A DNA stretch of 64,000 bases from Rhizodiscina lignyota. Lineage: Eukaryota > Ascomycota > Dothideomycetes > Aulographales > Rhizodiscinaceae. The stretch is from positions 1-64,000 of the forward strand of contig ML978123.1 of assembly GCA_010015805.1 (NCBI GenBank), read 5' to 3'. The position numbers and the translations under genes are program-made. The notes beneath the pieces were generated by a model, which saw nothing but the letters and a program-made list of their open reading frames with translations, made no database searches and had not been told where the DNA came from. Shown piece after piece: positions 44,752 to 55,983 of this stretch (position 1 is the first letter of the stretch; each line of letters begins with the position of its first letter).

Positions 44752-45344
44752 TTAATTGGCACCATTGACACCAGCCCTATCCAAGATGCCATTGAAAACT
44801 GCTCTGCTCCTCAAATCCTCCAGTAAGCCCTGGAAGTCGGTATCTCCACTGTCTGCCTTCTTTTTGAAAGCAAGCACATTCTTCTCGAGCCATTCTTCGT
44901 CCTGGCCGGCCTTGGGCACAGAGAAACCGCCTTCCGAGCCAGCAACGATACTACCAAGGACGAAGACACCGCGCAGCTCTTGCTTGCCTTCGCTGCCAAC
45001 AACCTCGGCCCATAAGGATTCAATATCGGCACAGAGAGCATCGTACATCTCTTGCGTGCGGCTGGGACCGTGACGAACGTTGGCGAAGATGCGATTGTTT
45101 GGCCTCTGGTCAGAAAATTAGCCTTGCAGTTACTGCACTTGGCAAAAAGTTATTGGGCGGTGGAAGTTCATACCCGCTTGCCAGCAACGTATGTATTCAT
45201 AGTCGAGATGTCCTTGAAGTTCACATTGACGAAAAGACGCGCAGTCACGAACTTCTCGGAATGGATTTTGGTGATGGCTTCAGCAATCTTGTCTTGCTGA
45301 GCGTCTGTGAGAGGGACGATATGTTCAATGTCGTACATAGGCAT
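44752..45344 (-). CDS. Tautomerase superfamily protein (2 exons)
   Basis: Predicted 174 residues. Exons 45344-45174 and 45105-44752; the 68-bp intron is phase 0 (GTATGA...CCAG). The splice gives YVAGKRRPNNRIFANVRHG, a family-typical block. The protein begins MPMYDIEHIVPLTDAQQDKI: after Met removal Pro is the N-terminal residue, the catalytic base of tautomerase-fold enzymes. LFVNVNFKDIS and RIFANVRHGPSR match fungal putative oxalocrotonate tautomerases (Tautomerase_3/cis-CaaD-like). The C-terminal half (VFVLGSIVAGSEGGFSVPKA and a charged helix) is usual for this group. Likely cytosolic; the true substrate is unknown. Confidence 0.88.
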
Positions 45345-47369
45345 TTTGGGCGATTGTGTCTCGGATGCGATGAGTCTGTGTCGTCTTGCTGAACGTCTTG
45401 CTTTCTTGGTGGATTAGCTGTATATTGCGCCCTTCATTCTGAATATATAGAGCATCGGGTGCGGGTCGGTTAACATGATGCCGTGGATGCCTTTGAAGTT
45501 GATAATGCAACAAAGAGTTCACTAATCATTCGGCGAGGCAGTTGAGTATAGACACTGCATCACAAGACTGCCAATTCTGCTTGTCTCTGATGATTTCTCT
45601 TCGCACATACAGAATTTTCATGATGAAATGTATTCCGAGACATTTGCGGAGGATCGTGGGCATGGAACGTTAGACATGATTGGCCAGATATCGCCGTTGT
45701 CCACCATCGCTCCGAAGTCCGACTTCATCCCATGTCGACCGACGATGACGCTCTTTTAAAATGCTACGTACGAAGCATTCCTGTGAGATTTTAGAGCCTT
45801 GAGCTATCAAATGACCGAGGCGCAATCTGGTGACAATATCTGAAGTCTCATCTGTGATCACGGCTCTCTCAATGCGCATGAAGCACATCGGATGCTCTTG
45901 AAAAGATCTCGCCTCGGTATCTGTACCCGAAGGTTAACTTATGGCGACGGAGAACTTTACACGAATGAGAATTTAGGCACAGAAACCGAGGGAAGACCCG
46001 GGCTCTTACGATTATGCATGAAGCCGTTACTCGACGCGCCTTCCAGCGACGGGCGCAAGGCGGACGCGGTCCAATAATCTTTCTCAAGATGGAAACCTCA
46101 GAGTGCGCGATCAGCAATTTAACCTTAGAGACTTTACTCACCTTTGTAATCTTGACGTTTTTCATTTACGAAAGATACCAAACGCATGATCATCTGTTGT
46201 GATCGTGTGTAGTGGAAGCGCTTCTGGCTGCATTGGGCGGACGCAGATAGAATTCGAACGCAACGCAAAAGAAAGAGAGGAAAACAGAATTTCACTGTCC
46301 TATTCGAGTCATGACCTACCAGGGGTTACCAGCAGAAAGATAAGGCGGCCCGACATGGCGACGCGCCAGGTGTAGTAGTGGTGGGACGTATGGGACTGGG
46401 CGTTAACTTGTCGCAGGTGGCATAATCGACGCGCATAATAATAATAAATTCAGTCAGTCTGGCTTTGTGTGAGGTAGGCACATACGTCATTCCCGTGTGT
46501 TATGCGAGGGAGCTATAGGTAATTTGCCATATTTGACTTTATATACAAATTCTAATTAGCAGCTAACGGATCGAAAAGGCAGTATGGCTCAAGGGGTTAG
46601 CCCCGACTTCACCTGAGCTGTACTTGCTCCTCCTGCACACCTCCAACCAACCGGCTGGGGCTGTCAGGTCTGGGGAATAGGTTCGACTCCCGCGGGGATA
46701 GGACCTATTCTTTTGTCTTTTTATTTTATATATTTTTTCTCTCTTTTTTTCTCCTATTTACAAATTATTTAAATTTTTTTTTCAGATGCCCGCTGGCGTT
46801 CTAGGACCTGCCACTATGGCATAGCGGAAGCAAGAACGAGAGCTCTAAAAGATGCACTTTGGTCCCTTCACTACACTACTAACCCTTTATGATTGATCGG
46901 GCCAATCAAATACTAAATATCAAAATATCAGGCAATGCTGGTTCAACTGCACCTGCCTCGTCGTCCTGAAAAGAGTTAGCACTGAGGTGGTGTAGACTTT
47001 GCGCCTATTTTCTTTGCTGCAAGAGGTTTGATTCCGGTAAGCATTATTCTTTTTCTCTTTGCATAAATAAATGAGACTATGGGTTCACAAAGATACCCAA
47101 ATGCCCGCAAACGTTTGCGAGTAGGTTTGAAATTGATTATATAGGTAAGACAGGGGTACATTCGCTGGCTTCTGACCACTTTTGCATTCTAAAGTCGACC
47201 TCTCTCGCAATTTTCAACAACAGCTAACGAAACTCTATCACCCGCATCCCCTGTCCATGGTTTCGCGCTAGCTTCTGACTATTTCTGCCTTTCGAGCTTC
47301 TAATCTCTATAGCTTCTAACCAACAACAACAACACTTGCCTCTACTCTCCAAGAGCGACGACCAGCATC
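45345..47369. other. Intergenic with pol-III-type relics
   Basis: No supported protein gene. Short open frames on both strands (for example 45670-46165 minus) show no motif. Contains an ATAATAATAATAA stretch at about 46436-46448 and the SINE-like element described separately. Confidence 0.45.
46578..46790 (+). mobile_element. Candidate tRNA-derived SINE-like relic
   Basis: A box TGGCTCAAGGGG at 46585-46596 sits inside a D-arm-like hairpin (GGC, TCAAGGGGTTA, GCC). B box GGTTCGACTCC lies at 46680-46690. A long T-rich tail follows (46711-46790, many runs of four or more T) that would end pol III transcription. The acceptor and T stems do not pair, so this is not a working tRNA. A second B-box-like GGTTTGATTCC is at 47025-47035 with a weak TTAGCACTGAGG A box at about 46976, also followed by T runs. 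Confidence 0.45.
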
Positions 47370-48632
47370 ATGGCGAACACAAACGAGAACGCGTACTTCA
47401 TCTCTGCCCCTGGCATGCACCACTCCCTCAGGAAGCTTCTTCAAAATGAGGAGGCTGTCAAGGAAGTCTTTACTCTCGTAACCGACTTCAGCATGCTCCA
47501 CATGCCCGAGTCTCCTGAGGACGAACTAAAGGAACTGATCGGCCGTCGCATCGCGGAGTTGCACCTACGGGAACACAATAGGGTGTCTTGGACAGTTATG
47601 ATGGATCGAGGAGTCTTCGAAGCCGCGGTCGGCCTACTGCTTGCTTGGTGAGTGGTGTTGCGCGTGCCAACATCGTTAAGATCTTATGCAATCAGGTGTA
47701 TTCTTTGTAAGGGCAGATATCGCTCATTGCATTCGTTTAGGTGCACCGAAGTCAAATTTCTCGCAATTCGCAACATCCCGCGGAACATCCCTCTCGCTAT
47801 GGTGAACATGGTGGCCACTGCGGCTGTCCATGCCCGCAGTGAATCGACCATCACACTCGAGAAGCTCGAAGGCATCAATATCCACGTCTCCGACGAGCCG
47901 CTGCCGCACGAATACGAAGGACATCTGACCACCCTCTACCGCGCCGCCTGTCTCCCTGCTATGCGCCAGATCACCTTCGCGAATACGCGCCTCGTGCTGC
48001 TGCCGGGTCAAAACATCCTCAAGAAGCATCCGTCATCGAATCTCAGGTCCATCCGGATAGACGACTGCATCATGTCCCCGGTCGCGATGAAGTGGATCTT
48101 AACCTTCTTCAAGGATCTGCAGTGCGTCGACATCGCCGCCAGGATGGTGCCATCCTCGAACGTGGAAGTGGAGAAGTACACGAAGTACGACAATGAGACG
48201 CTCGACAGCGTTCTCCGCCACCACAGCCTGTCCCTCACGTGCCTCCGACTGAACCTCAAGTCGGAAGCGCGGTACTCGCTTACTGGCTACATCAGCGGCA
48301 TAGGCTCTCTCCATCATATGGAGAAGCTGAGAGATCTGGACGTTACGTGGGACCTGCTGGAGGGTGTGGCGAGCGAATCCCTGCTGAACATGCTGCCAAA
48401 GAACTTGGAGGAGCTGCGGGTCGCGGGACAGGGTGGCGGGGAGGCGATGATGAGGGAGGTGGAGAGCATGTCGATGTCGGAAGCGGTCACCAAGGGAACG
48501 CTGCCGAAGCTCCGGAAGGTGACCGTGAACAAGGACTTGCTGCTGGGCTACCTTCAGCATAGTGTCGAGGTTGTGAAGCAGCGTTTTGGTGACATGGGCG
48601 TTGAGCTTCGTGTCTTGGACTCAATCATTTGA
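47370..48632 (+). CDS. LRR/F-box-like hypothetical protein (2 exons)
   Basis: Predicted 389 residues. Exons 47370-47647 and 47741-48632; a 93-bp intron with a GTGAGT donor and TTTAG acceptor. The splice joins VGLLLAW to CTEVKFLAIRNIPRNIP in frame. ATG context is good (CATCATGGCG). The second half has spaced Leu-rich stretches (SNLRSIRIDDCIMS, LQCVDIAARM, LSLTCLRLNLKS, MEKLRDLDVTW, NLEELRVAG, LPKLRKVTV) that look like irregular leucine-rich repeats of fungal F-box/LRR-type proteins. A clear F-box is not visible. Function unknown; a protein-protein adaptor is the simplest guess. Confidence 0.68.
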
Positions 48633-48944
48633 GGTATGTTGGGGTCAATAATCTGGCGGTAGTGAACTGAACACGGTTAACATTGGACAGAGCAAACGTA
48701 CACGTTCACTTGCGTGTGAGGTCCGGATTGGCTGAAATCTGGATAGGAGAAGGGTGCCCATCAACAGAGCCTCGTGTGAGCAGCTAGGTTTGCTGTGGAG
48801 AAGTACAGACGTTGCGGTTATTGACTGGATGAGAATATCACGATTGGATTTGGATCACTTGAATTCTTCTTTCAAGGGCTTATGGCTTAGCAGGACTCTA
48901 TTGGCGGGAGCGATGCCGCGTTCCATGCATACAGACCATTGTTG
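48633..48944. other. Convergent 3' regions
   Basis: Space between the LRR-like gene and the methyltransferase-like gene. Nothing recognisable. Confidence 0.5.
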
Positions 48945-50229
48945 TCATACCACCCTCTTGAAAATGAAAAATGCTTCATCCTTCCCTGCAAAGCTCGGTA
49001 AGGGTATCTGCCATATTCTCTCATATTCCGGCCGCTCTCTTGCCATCCATTCAGCTATCGTCTCTCCCTTAAACGCTGTAAATCCATTCGTATTCTGCGT
49101 TCCTGCTACAATGATCGTATCGCCCTCATACGCTCTTATTACCTTCCCCGTAAAGTCTGCCGTGACTTGCGGATATACTAACAGCAAGACAGCGTTGTTT
49201 GCGCCTTTTCCAAGCTCCTTGTATGGACCAGGAGGGCTATGTAAGAAGGATATGCCATCGGCAATAATTGTATCCCCTATCCATGTCGTCCGCCAGAGCG
49301 ACGCTTCGTTATCAACCGCATGAACAGTGAGGCCTATCCTTCGAAGCAGATATGCCCAGTAACCGTTACCGCTCCCAACCTCAACGATTGACTTCGAAGC
49401 ATCGTTCTTGTTACTACCTCTGCATACCTGCTGTACCAACGAGAGCGCATCATACGTCGGACATACGCAACCAAAATGGTGGTACAGCACTGGCAAGATG
49501 TGATGTGACTGCTGAATCATTGCAGTACCGGGTGTTGGGCCCGTCCATTCCAAGCACTGGCAACTCCATATCCAATAATCGAGATATGGATTCTTGTGCG
49601 GTACTTTGAGCTTCGATGGTAAGGCAAGTTTCGAAGAAGTGGGAGGGAGATGTAGATTGGACTGGAGATGCTTTGCGACTTCAGCGCGGGTAGACTCTTT
49701 CTTCGCGTTCGCAGCAAACGCGGTAAGAGCTTTCGTGATCACTGTGGTGGACAGGAATATGTCTGTATACGCTTTGATGTCCGCTGAGGGCGGTGCGTCT
49801 CTCTGAACTTACTACTCAGCTTAGGATACTGTCTCGTGTTCAATTGAAGGTACACACCTTCTTTGCATCATCATACAAGTACCAAGCATGCATTCCATTG
49901 CTCGCTCCATGGTTGATTGCACTCTGGACCTGTGGTAGCGTCACGCTCGCAATTGCATGGTAGACGTAGTCATCGGTCGATTTGAGGTTGAAGGCGTCTA
50001 TGACGGCGGTTTGCAAATTGTTGCCCTGCGGAGCACGCTCGGAAGTCCATTCATCGAAGAATTTGTCTGGATCGAATGACGCAGAGCCGACCGTGTGAGG
50101 TTTCGTTCGTTTTGGCGGCATCCCAATAACAAATACGTCGTGAGTCTCTGTGCGATGACGTTCGAAGTTCGACCGACGATGGACGAATGTGGTGTAGCGC
50201 GGACAGATTCCGCGCCGCAATCCCGCCAT
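48945..50229 (-). CDS. SAM-dependent methyltransferase-like protein (2 exons)
   Basis: Predicted 409 residues from the ATG at 50229; exons 50229-49858 and 49802-48945, a 55-bp phase-0 intron (GTGTGT...TCAG). Splicing gives YLYDDAKKRDAPPSADIKAY. An in-frame ATG at 50121 (MPPKRTKPHTVG) could be the real start, giving 373 residues. The N-terminal part is unlike known families. The C-terminal part has a Rossmann-type motif I SIVEVGSGNGYWAYLLRRIG (about 262-281), an acidic end to strand 2 (VHAVDNEA), and a later strand NAVLLLVYP. These fit a class I SAM methyltransferase, and the protein may be an orphan of fungi. The substrate cannot be told. The gene diverges from the pirin gene with only 258 bp between starts. 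Confidence 0.72.
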
Positions 50230-50440
50230 CGCTAGTGCTTGGCAATCTTGGGAAGGCGATTGTCAGCGAATTCAGCGCTTACACATCGATTTGTTGTACG
50301 GAAGCTCTCTCTTTCCATCCCGTAGACCCAAAGGGTGATAAGAAAGTCAAATGGATGACAGTGACTTACGAGACGGCGTCAAATCGCGCGATAGAAGCTG
50401 CTTCAAATATCTAGAGGTTACTCTCCTTCATCTCCTTGTG

Positions 50441-50448
50441 TATATAAG
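50441..50448 (+). promoter_or_regulatory. TATA box before the pirin gene
   Basis: TATATAAG at 50441-50448. It is only about 40 bp before the first ATG (50488) but 223 bp before the second in-frame ATG (50671), which bears on the choice of start. Confidence 0.55.
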
Positions 50449-50487
50449 ACTCCAATTGATTCAATTGATCCGGTTCTTTCATTCTGA

Positions 50488-51489
50488 ATGACAACAACAG
50501 CATCATCAAAGCTAAACTCACAACCAGCAACAGCAACCAAGTACTTGAGCAAAGTAACAACAACAGCTGTACTTATCCTCATATTAGCCTTCATCCTGGC
50601 GTTCTTCAACCCAGTCCGAACAAACCTTCCCAAACTCTTCTCGAATCCTATCACAACTACAGTCCGCAAAATGTCGACATCTAACGCGGCCACACCTCAG
50701 ACGTTGAAGGTCACCAAGAGACCTTGGAACAAGCGCGGCCACGCCGATCATGGCTGGCTTTACACGTTCCACAGCTTCTCATTCGCATCCTACTTCAACC
50801 CCAAATACGAGTCCTACGGCCCTCTCCGCGTCATCAATGAAGACCGCGTAAAGAAGGGGACTGGCTTCGGCACACACTCGCACGCCGAGTTTCTCATCTG
50901 GTCATACATTGTCTCCGGCGAACTCGAACACAAAGACAGCATGGGCAATCTGGAGAACCTGAGGCGCGGAGAGGTGCAGTTCACAAGCGCCGGAACAGGC
51001 ATTCGACACTCGGAGTACAACCGCAATAAGCAAGAGGATGTACACTTCCTGCAGATCTGGGCGAAGCCGCATACACATGGTCTGAAGCCAACCTACATCA
51101 CGCGCAAGTTTACAGACGATATGAAGAAGGACAAGCTAGTGCGCATCATGGAGGCAGTTGAGAGGCATTCGGGCAAAAATGGAGAGACCGAGCCGATTCC
51201 GTTGCACGCAGACTTGAGCATGGATGCCACCATATTGAGCCCTGGAAAGACTGTTGAACATGAGCTGGTCGCGAACGGAGATCGCAAGGTGTACGTGCAT
51301 GTGGTCATGACTGGAAAGACACAGCCGGAGAAGGGCGGCGCGCAGATCAAGGTTGGAGATACTGTCCTTGGAGAAGGCGATGGTGCATTTGTTGATGGTG
51401 CCCGTGGCCCCGGAAAGGTCTCCATTGAGAACGTGGGAGATGTACCTGCAGAGTTCCTTGTCTTTGACTTGGGCGACGAGGATGCTTAG
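50488..51489 (+). CDS. Pirin-family cupin protein with N-terminal membrane segment
   Basis: Single exon, 333 residues from the ATG at 50488, or 272 from Met62 at 50671 (AAAATGTCGACA). The pirin body begins near VTKRPWNKRGHADHGWLYTF. Metal-site text is intact: GHADHGW and FHSFSF, then THSHAEFLIWSYIVSGELEH, and GIRHSEYNRN, giving the His/His/His/Glu set that binds iron in the N-terminal cupin. A bicupin C-terminal half follows. Pirins are nuclear iron proteins or quercetinase-like enzymes in different organisms; function here is not fixed. The extra N-terminus has a single hydrophobic helix (TTTAVLILILAFILAFF, about 25-42) with basic residues on both sides, unusual for pirins. It could be a signal anchor or mitochondrial targeting segment, or untranslated leader if Met62 is used. 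Confidence 0.9.
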   Translation: MTTTASSKLNSQPATATKYLSKVTTTAVLILILAFILAFFNPVRTNLPKLFSNPITTTVRKMSTSNAATPQTLKVTKRPWNKRGHADHGWLYTFHSFSFASYFNPKYESYGPLRVINEDRVKKGTGFGTHSHAEFLIWSYIVSGELEHKDSMGNLENLRRGEVQFTSAGTGIRHSEYNRNKQEDVHFLQIWAKPHTHGLKPTYITRKFTDDMKKDKLVRIMEAVERHSGKNGETEPIPLHADLSMDATILSPGKTVEHELVANGDRKVYVHVVMTGKTQPEKGGAQIKVGDTVLGEGDGAFVDGARGPGKVSIENVGDVPAEFLVFDLGDEDA

Positions 51490-53150
51490 ACGACTTGATG
51501 AATCTTATATAAGCAGGTTCACTGTTTGATGAGTTAGGACTCTTGTCCCCATATTCCTAGCCTGTAAATAACCTTTTCCAACAAATTAGAGTTTATCCTA
51601 CAAGACCTACGACCTCTATCACGTTACACAACTTATACAGGTTTCCAATGTTTTTCGTTCCTAATGGCGTCACAGGATATAGGGCAGATCATCGCTTTGA
51701 CTTTCCCATGTGCCGTTTGGTCACAATCCCTGATTGTCTGTGCTGTCACGTCTGGGGTGCATTATGTAACGGATTTGAACGCTGCTGTCGAAATTGGATA
51801 AGATCAGAAGAAAATCCGGGACATGTTTCGATCCCAGCTCATAACAGCGCTTGCAACGATGGCACAAAGTGCGGAGCTCAGCTGAGCGAAATATCATCGC
51901 CTTCGTGCTCATTTTAAAGCCACCTGCATATAGAATCTTGACCAGTGTCCTAGTACAGTGATTTGAGACGATGGTGGCCTCAGGCTACACACTGCTGTGC
52001 CGTCAAGTTGAAAAGAAACGACGCCTACGACAGCGAGTAGGAGATATAATTAGGAACAGAATGCAAGGCAGAGAAGCAGGTGAGAGGCACAGTGCCGGAA
52101 AGTGCATTAATTACTACTGAAAAGGCGGAGACTTGCGAGCATCTTTACAGCCTTGCAAAGCACACGACATAAGTTCCCGCCAATTCACGAGACGTCATTG
52201 GCAGGCCCGTCACATTGAGATCGACGCCCCCAAAAAAGCCGGGGAACAAAGCTTAGCAAGGCCGGAAAGGAGCAAGCATTGAGTACAAGTAGGGCTTACC
52301 GCTGCATGAGCTTGGCCATGTCTCGAATTCGAAAGCCTTCTTGCTGAGCCACAGCCACAAGAAAGACACCTGGGTACCTGCGGCAAGTGCTATGTCCAAA
52401 AACAAAGGATTCTGCTCTCACAAGCCACAAGCAATTCGACAAGCAGCGCGGCTGAGCCTCGATGGCAGAGCTTCTTCGTCTAGTTCCCGGACTGCCCAAT
52501 CGGCGGCGTCTAAGGTATGATGCGGATCTGGATCGGTGACGTACGGACCCCCGGACTTTTCTTCCACCCAGCATGCGATCGACTGCGCTCGAGCAACTCG
52601 CAAAGCCCCCCAATTCAACGTCTATGCCTCGAATGCGGATTAGTGCAGGAAAGGCTTATGCCAGAAGCGGACTGAGCAGCCACTGTAAGCTGGCACTATT
52701 CTCCCGAGAGATGAAACGTCTGCGCATGGGTCGGGCTGGACTGCCATGATGCAGCCGGCCAACAATTTCACGCCACCGACCTCTCTGACACGCAAGCACC
52801 CCGAACTGTGCCATTGTGTTCTCGCTCCTTGCCTTTGGGTCCAAGCTGTGCCGTGAAACAAGGCAGCATGGCGCGGGCATCATTACGTAGTTGTTAGCTG
52901 AGAGACAGGCACAGCATGGTACATCTGCCAGTATAAGAGCCTTTTCTTTCCTCCTCAGCCACTGGCCGTTGCTTCCTTCCGCTCATCGACCGAAATAGCG
53001 CCATTTAACTCAGCCTTGCGCCAGTCTTCGAATACTTATAGGGTGCCTGAGTACAAGCAGCCCTTCCTTCTTGCACAACTCAACCTCGAAACAAACAACT
53101 TCCATCAAACTCAACACCAACCTCACCTCTCAACAACCAACATCATCACC
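51490..53150. other. Intergenic, promoter of the Ser/Ala-rich wall protein
   Basis: No supported gene. Near the right end, TATAAGAG at 52932 and a long C/A-rich leader (about 53070-53150) precede the start codon, as in highly expressed fungal wall-protein genes. Confidence 0.5.
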
Positions 53151-53696
53151 ATGCGTTTCTCCATCGTCTTCCTCTCGGCCCTCAGTGCCATCGCTGTCGC
53201 TCAGGACTCCACGTCCACCGACACTGCCTCTCTCTCTGCTGCCGTGTCTTCCCTCAGCAGCGCCGCCAGCAGTGCCGCCGCCAGCGCCACCAGCTCGCAG
53301 GGTGTTATCTCATCTGCCGTCTCCGAGGCCTCCAGCTTGGTCAACTCTGTGACGAGCGCCGGCTCCTCCGACCTCTCCAGTATCATCTCCAAGGCTTCCT
53401 CCGCGGAATCCTCGCTGGCTGCGCTCACCACTGGCTCCGCTGCCTCGAGCGCCAAGTCCGCTCTGAGCTCCCTCAGCTCCAGCCTCGCTTCTGCCGAGAG
53501 CTCTGCTAGAAGCTCTGTCAACTCCCGCGCCTCAAGCGCCGTCTCTAGCGCTGCCAGCACCGCCTCCGCCGCTGCCTCGTCCGCTGCTTCGTCTGCCGCT
53601 TCGTCCTCCTCTTCCGGCATTGCTGCCCCGACTCAGATCCCGATGGTCATGGGCGGTCTCGTCGGCGCTGGTCTCGCTGTCGTTGGTCTCTTGTAA
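53151..53696 (+). CDS. Secreted Ser/Ala-rich protein, probably GPI-anchored
   Basis: 181 residues from the ATG at 53151 (CATCACCATGCG); the open frame runs further upstream but the signal peptide fixes this start. Residues 1-18 (MRFSIVFLSALSAIAVAQ) are a signal peptide. The mature part is more than half Ser and Ala, with SAASSAAS-type runs and few charged residues, ideal for dense O-mannosylation. The end is GIAAPTQIPMVMGGLVGAGL plus a short hydrophobic tail, fitting a GPI-attachment signal; the cleavage site is probably within the last Ser run. No Cys framework (not CFEM or hydrophobin). Likely a structural wall or plasma-membrane surface protein. Confidence 0.8.
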   Translation: MRFSIVFLSALSAIAVAQDSTSTDTASLSAAVSSLSSAASSAAASATSSQGVISSAVSEASSLVNSVTSAGSSDLSSIISKASSAESSLAALTTGSAASSAKSALSSLSSSLASAESSARSSVNSRASSAVSSAASTASAAASSAASSAASSSSSGIAAPTQIPMVMGGLVGAGLAVVGLL

Positions 53697-54397
53697 ATGA
53701 CCTTTAATCAACGATCACGACAACCGGATCTTCCAAACGGCAAACATGGAAATCAGTCTTGCATCTGGAAAGGGAAGCGGAGGTGTTTGGGAGGTTAAGG
53801 AATTGCGTTGACAATAATTCAAATGGTTGACGGCTCGGCGTCTCATGGTTCTACTTGCCTTCTGGTCTAATACTTATTACCCAAAACTAGTCACATAATG
53901 AACAATGGGACATAAATCTCTCCTGACTGCTCCTGCCAAGATATGACGTGAAAAGTGAAGGATGTGTGATTTTGATAGCACCTGGAAAGAGATGAGATCT
54001 TCTACTTGGGCCTTAAGAGTCAGCAATATTCCGTGCGAGAGTATTACTGCTGTATCGGAATGATTACGCTCAAGATTTGTGCTGCAAGAAGGGAGGACGA
54101 GGTTATCTTAACGTTAGTCTACATTCCAAATCCAAGAACGCCATCCGAGAATTGGCCGAAACAGCCAAGTGCTTGGAGTTGGCAGCTCGCAGGCAATCAA
54201 CATTTTCAACTCCTCAAATCCTTGAGATGATTTGTACCTTTGGTGAAATCACGTAAAAGAACATTCAGCCAGTATGCATTTGGAACATTTTGGGTGTTGG
54301 TGTTCCTGGTCCACTAACCATTCGCACTCTCCATAAGTTCCCTTCCTCTTTTCATCATTCGTCGTAGCGGTGCCTTTATCAGCTTTCTTTGGACATC
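53697..54397. other. Intergenic
   Basis: 3' region of the wall-protein gene and promoter of the dioxygenase gene; nothing else recognised. Confidence 0.5.
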
Positions 54398-55254
54398 ATG
54401 GACCACGCAGACACAGCATCTAATCCTCTAAATGCCTTCCGCATCTGTTGTCTGCCAGAAAACTTCTACTATGTCCCAAATTTTATTACGAGCGAGGAAG
54501 ACGCTTCTATTCTCCTTAAGGTACGCGCCACCGTGCGATTTCGTCTCCTTCAATGCATTCACCTCTCACGTCATGCGAAATCACGAGAATTAGCTACGAG
54601 TATCTAACGTAGAGTATCTAGTTACCTCCAAATCGATGGATATCGCTCTCCCACCGCCGCCTCCAAGTCCACCCTTCCCAACTTTCCTCCTCGAACACGT
54701 TGCTCGACGCGCCCCTCCCAGCATGGCTCACGACTACACCACCTATTCTTCAGCGATTCGAAGAACTAGGTGTCTTCGCAAATACTCCTCACGGCCAGCC
54801 AAATCACTGCCTGATAAACGAATACAATCCGGGTGAGGGGATCATGCCCCACGAGGATGGATCAGCATACGCACCCGTTGTGGCAACAGTGAGCCTGGGA
54901 GATAACATAGTGCTCGACATATACGACAAGAGGAAGGGGGAAAACGACGCCAATGATGATGAAAGCCCAGGAAATGGATTGCCGCCCATAGCGCGCATAT
55001 TCCAGGAGCCGGGCTCACTCCTTATCACCACTGGCGAAGCTTATACTTCTCTGTTGCACGGGATAAGCCCCATCACTGAAGACGTCGGCCTTGGCCCGGA
55101 TACGGTTGCGAATTGGGACTCGCTGAGTGAGGCGACGAGGAATAAGATTGTGGATGCTGGAGGGAAGAGTGTGCGAGGGACGCGGACGAGTCTGACGTAC
55201 AGAGATGTGCTGAAAGTGCGAAAGGTTGGGATCGGTATCGTTGGGAAGCGATGA
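54398..55254 (+). CDS. ALKBH6-like 2-oxoglutarate/Fe(II) dioxygenase (2 exons)
   Basis: Predicted 251 residues. Exons 54398-54520 and 54622-55254; a 101-bp phase-0 intron (GTACGC...TCTAG). The splice joins DASILLK to LPPNRWISLSHRRLQVHP, the family's nucleotide-recognition lid region. The double-stranded beta helix follows: HCLINEYNPGEGIMPHEDG carries the HxD iron ligands (His118 and Asp120), VATVSLGDNIVLDIY the next strands, SLLITTGEAYTSLLHGI the distal His187, and RTSLTYRDV supplies Arg for 2-oxoglutarate. The PNHCLINEY and GIMPHEDG blocks point to the ALKBH6 branch of AlkB homologues, whose substrate is not well established. Complete and probably active; cytosol or nucleus. Confidence 0.9.
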
Positions 55255-55983
55255 GATGTTGCAGTTGAATACCTTGGAGGTCATTAGTAGGCGACTCGGT
55301 TATTACAGCTTCTTCTCAGCTTGAGCATTCGTCATTGCTGTAGAACCAACATCTGGATGCTGGCAGATTGCACAGGAGGCATTTCTGAGGCCGACGAGAG
55401 GCTCTCATGGCTCAAGAGCGCGCTGAGAGACAAGCAGTCGACGTTATAAAGGAGATAGTTCGGCGAGTATACGCTTGGCTAGGATGACTCTGTATCTAAT
55501 AATCCTCTGAACCCTCGCGCTTCGCTGGAAGGCTCTCGACCGAGACTGAGCGTCGGCTTAAATTCCAGCATCCCAGCCAGCTGCATGCTGCTTTTCCAGA
55601 ATCCCTGCCCCGATCGCGCGTCGATGCCGAGCTTAAACCCCTTTGGGGCAAAGCGCGGCACTGCTCCGCAACCAATGATGGAATGTGGGGTTTGATTTCA
55701 CGGGCACCGACACCGGCATTCACGCTTAACCACGGCAAAGGAACGGTCGGTGCTTGAATTGCTCGCGAGGGCGACTCGTCGCCATCGTGACCATGACTGC
55801 TCTCTTGCCCTTCTCAATTCCTGTCACCTTGCTGGGGATATAAGATTGAGGGCTCTGCTCGTGGGTTGAGCTCCAGAGCATCAAGAAACTTCGAGAACAC
55901 ATTCAATTGAAAGATCCGAGTACAGCAAAGTAGGAATTGGCGCGTGAGAGCTGAGGCCGAGCTTCATTGACAGCTGGCACAGA
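55255..55983. promoter_or_regulatory. Intergenic with TATA box for the ThDP gene
   Basis: GATATAAG at 55837-55844, about 140 bp before the ATG at 55984, is the likely TATA box of the ThDP-enzyme gene. No other gene supported. Confidence 0.5.

Noticed and set aside
46578-46705. Functional tRNA gene
   Set aside because: A and B boxes fit, but the acceptor and T stems do not pair.
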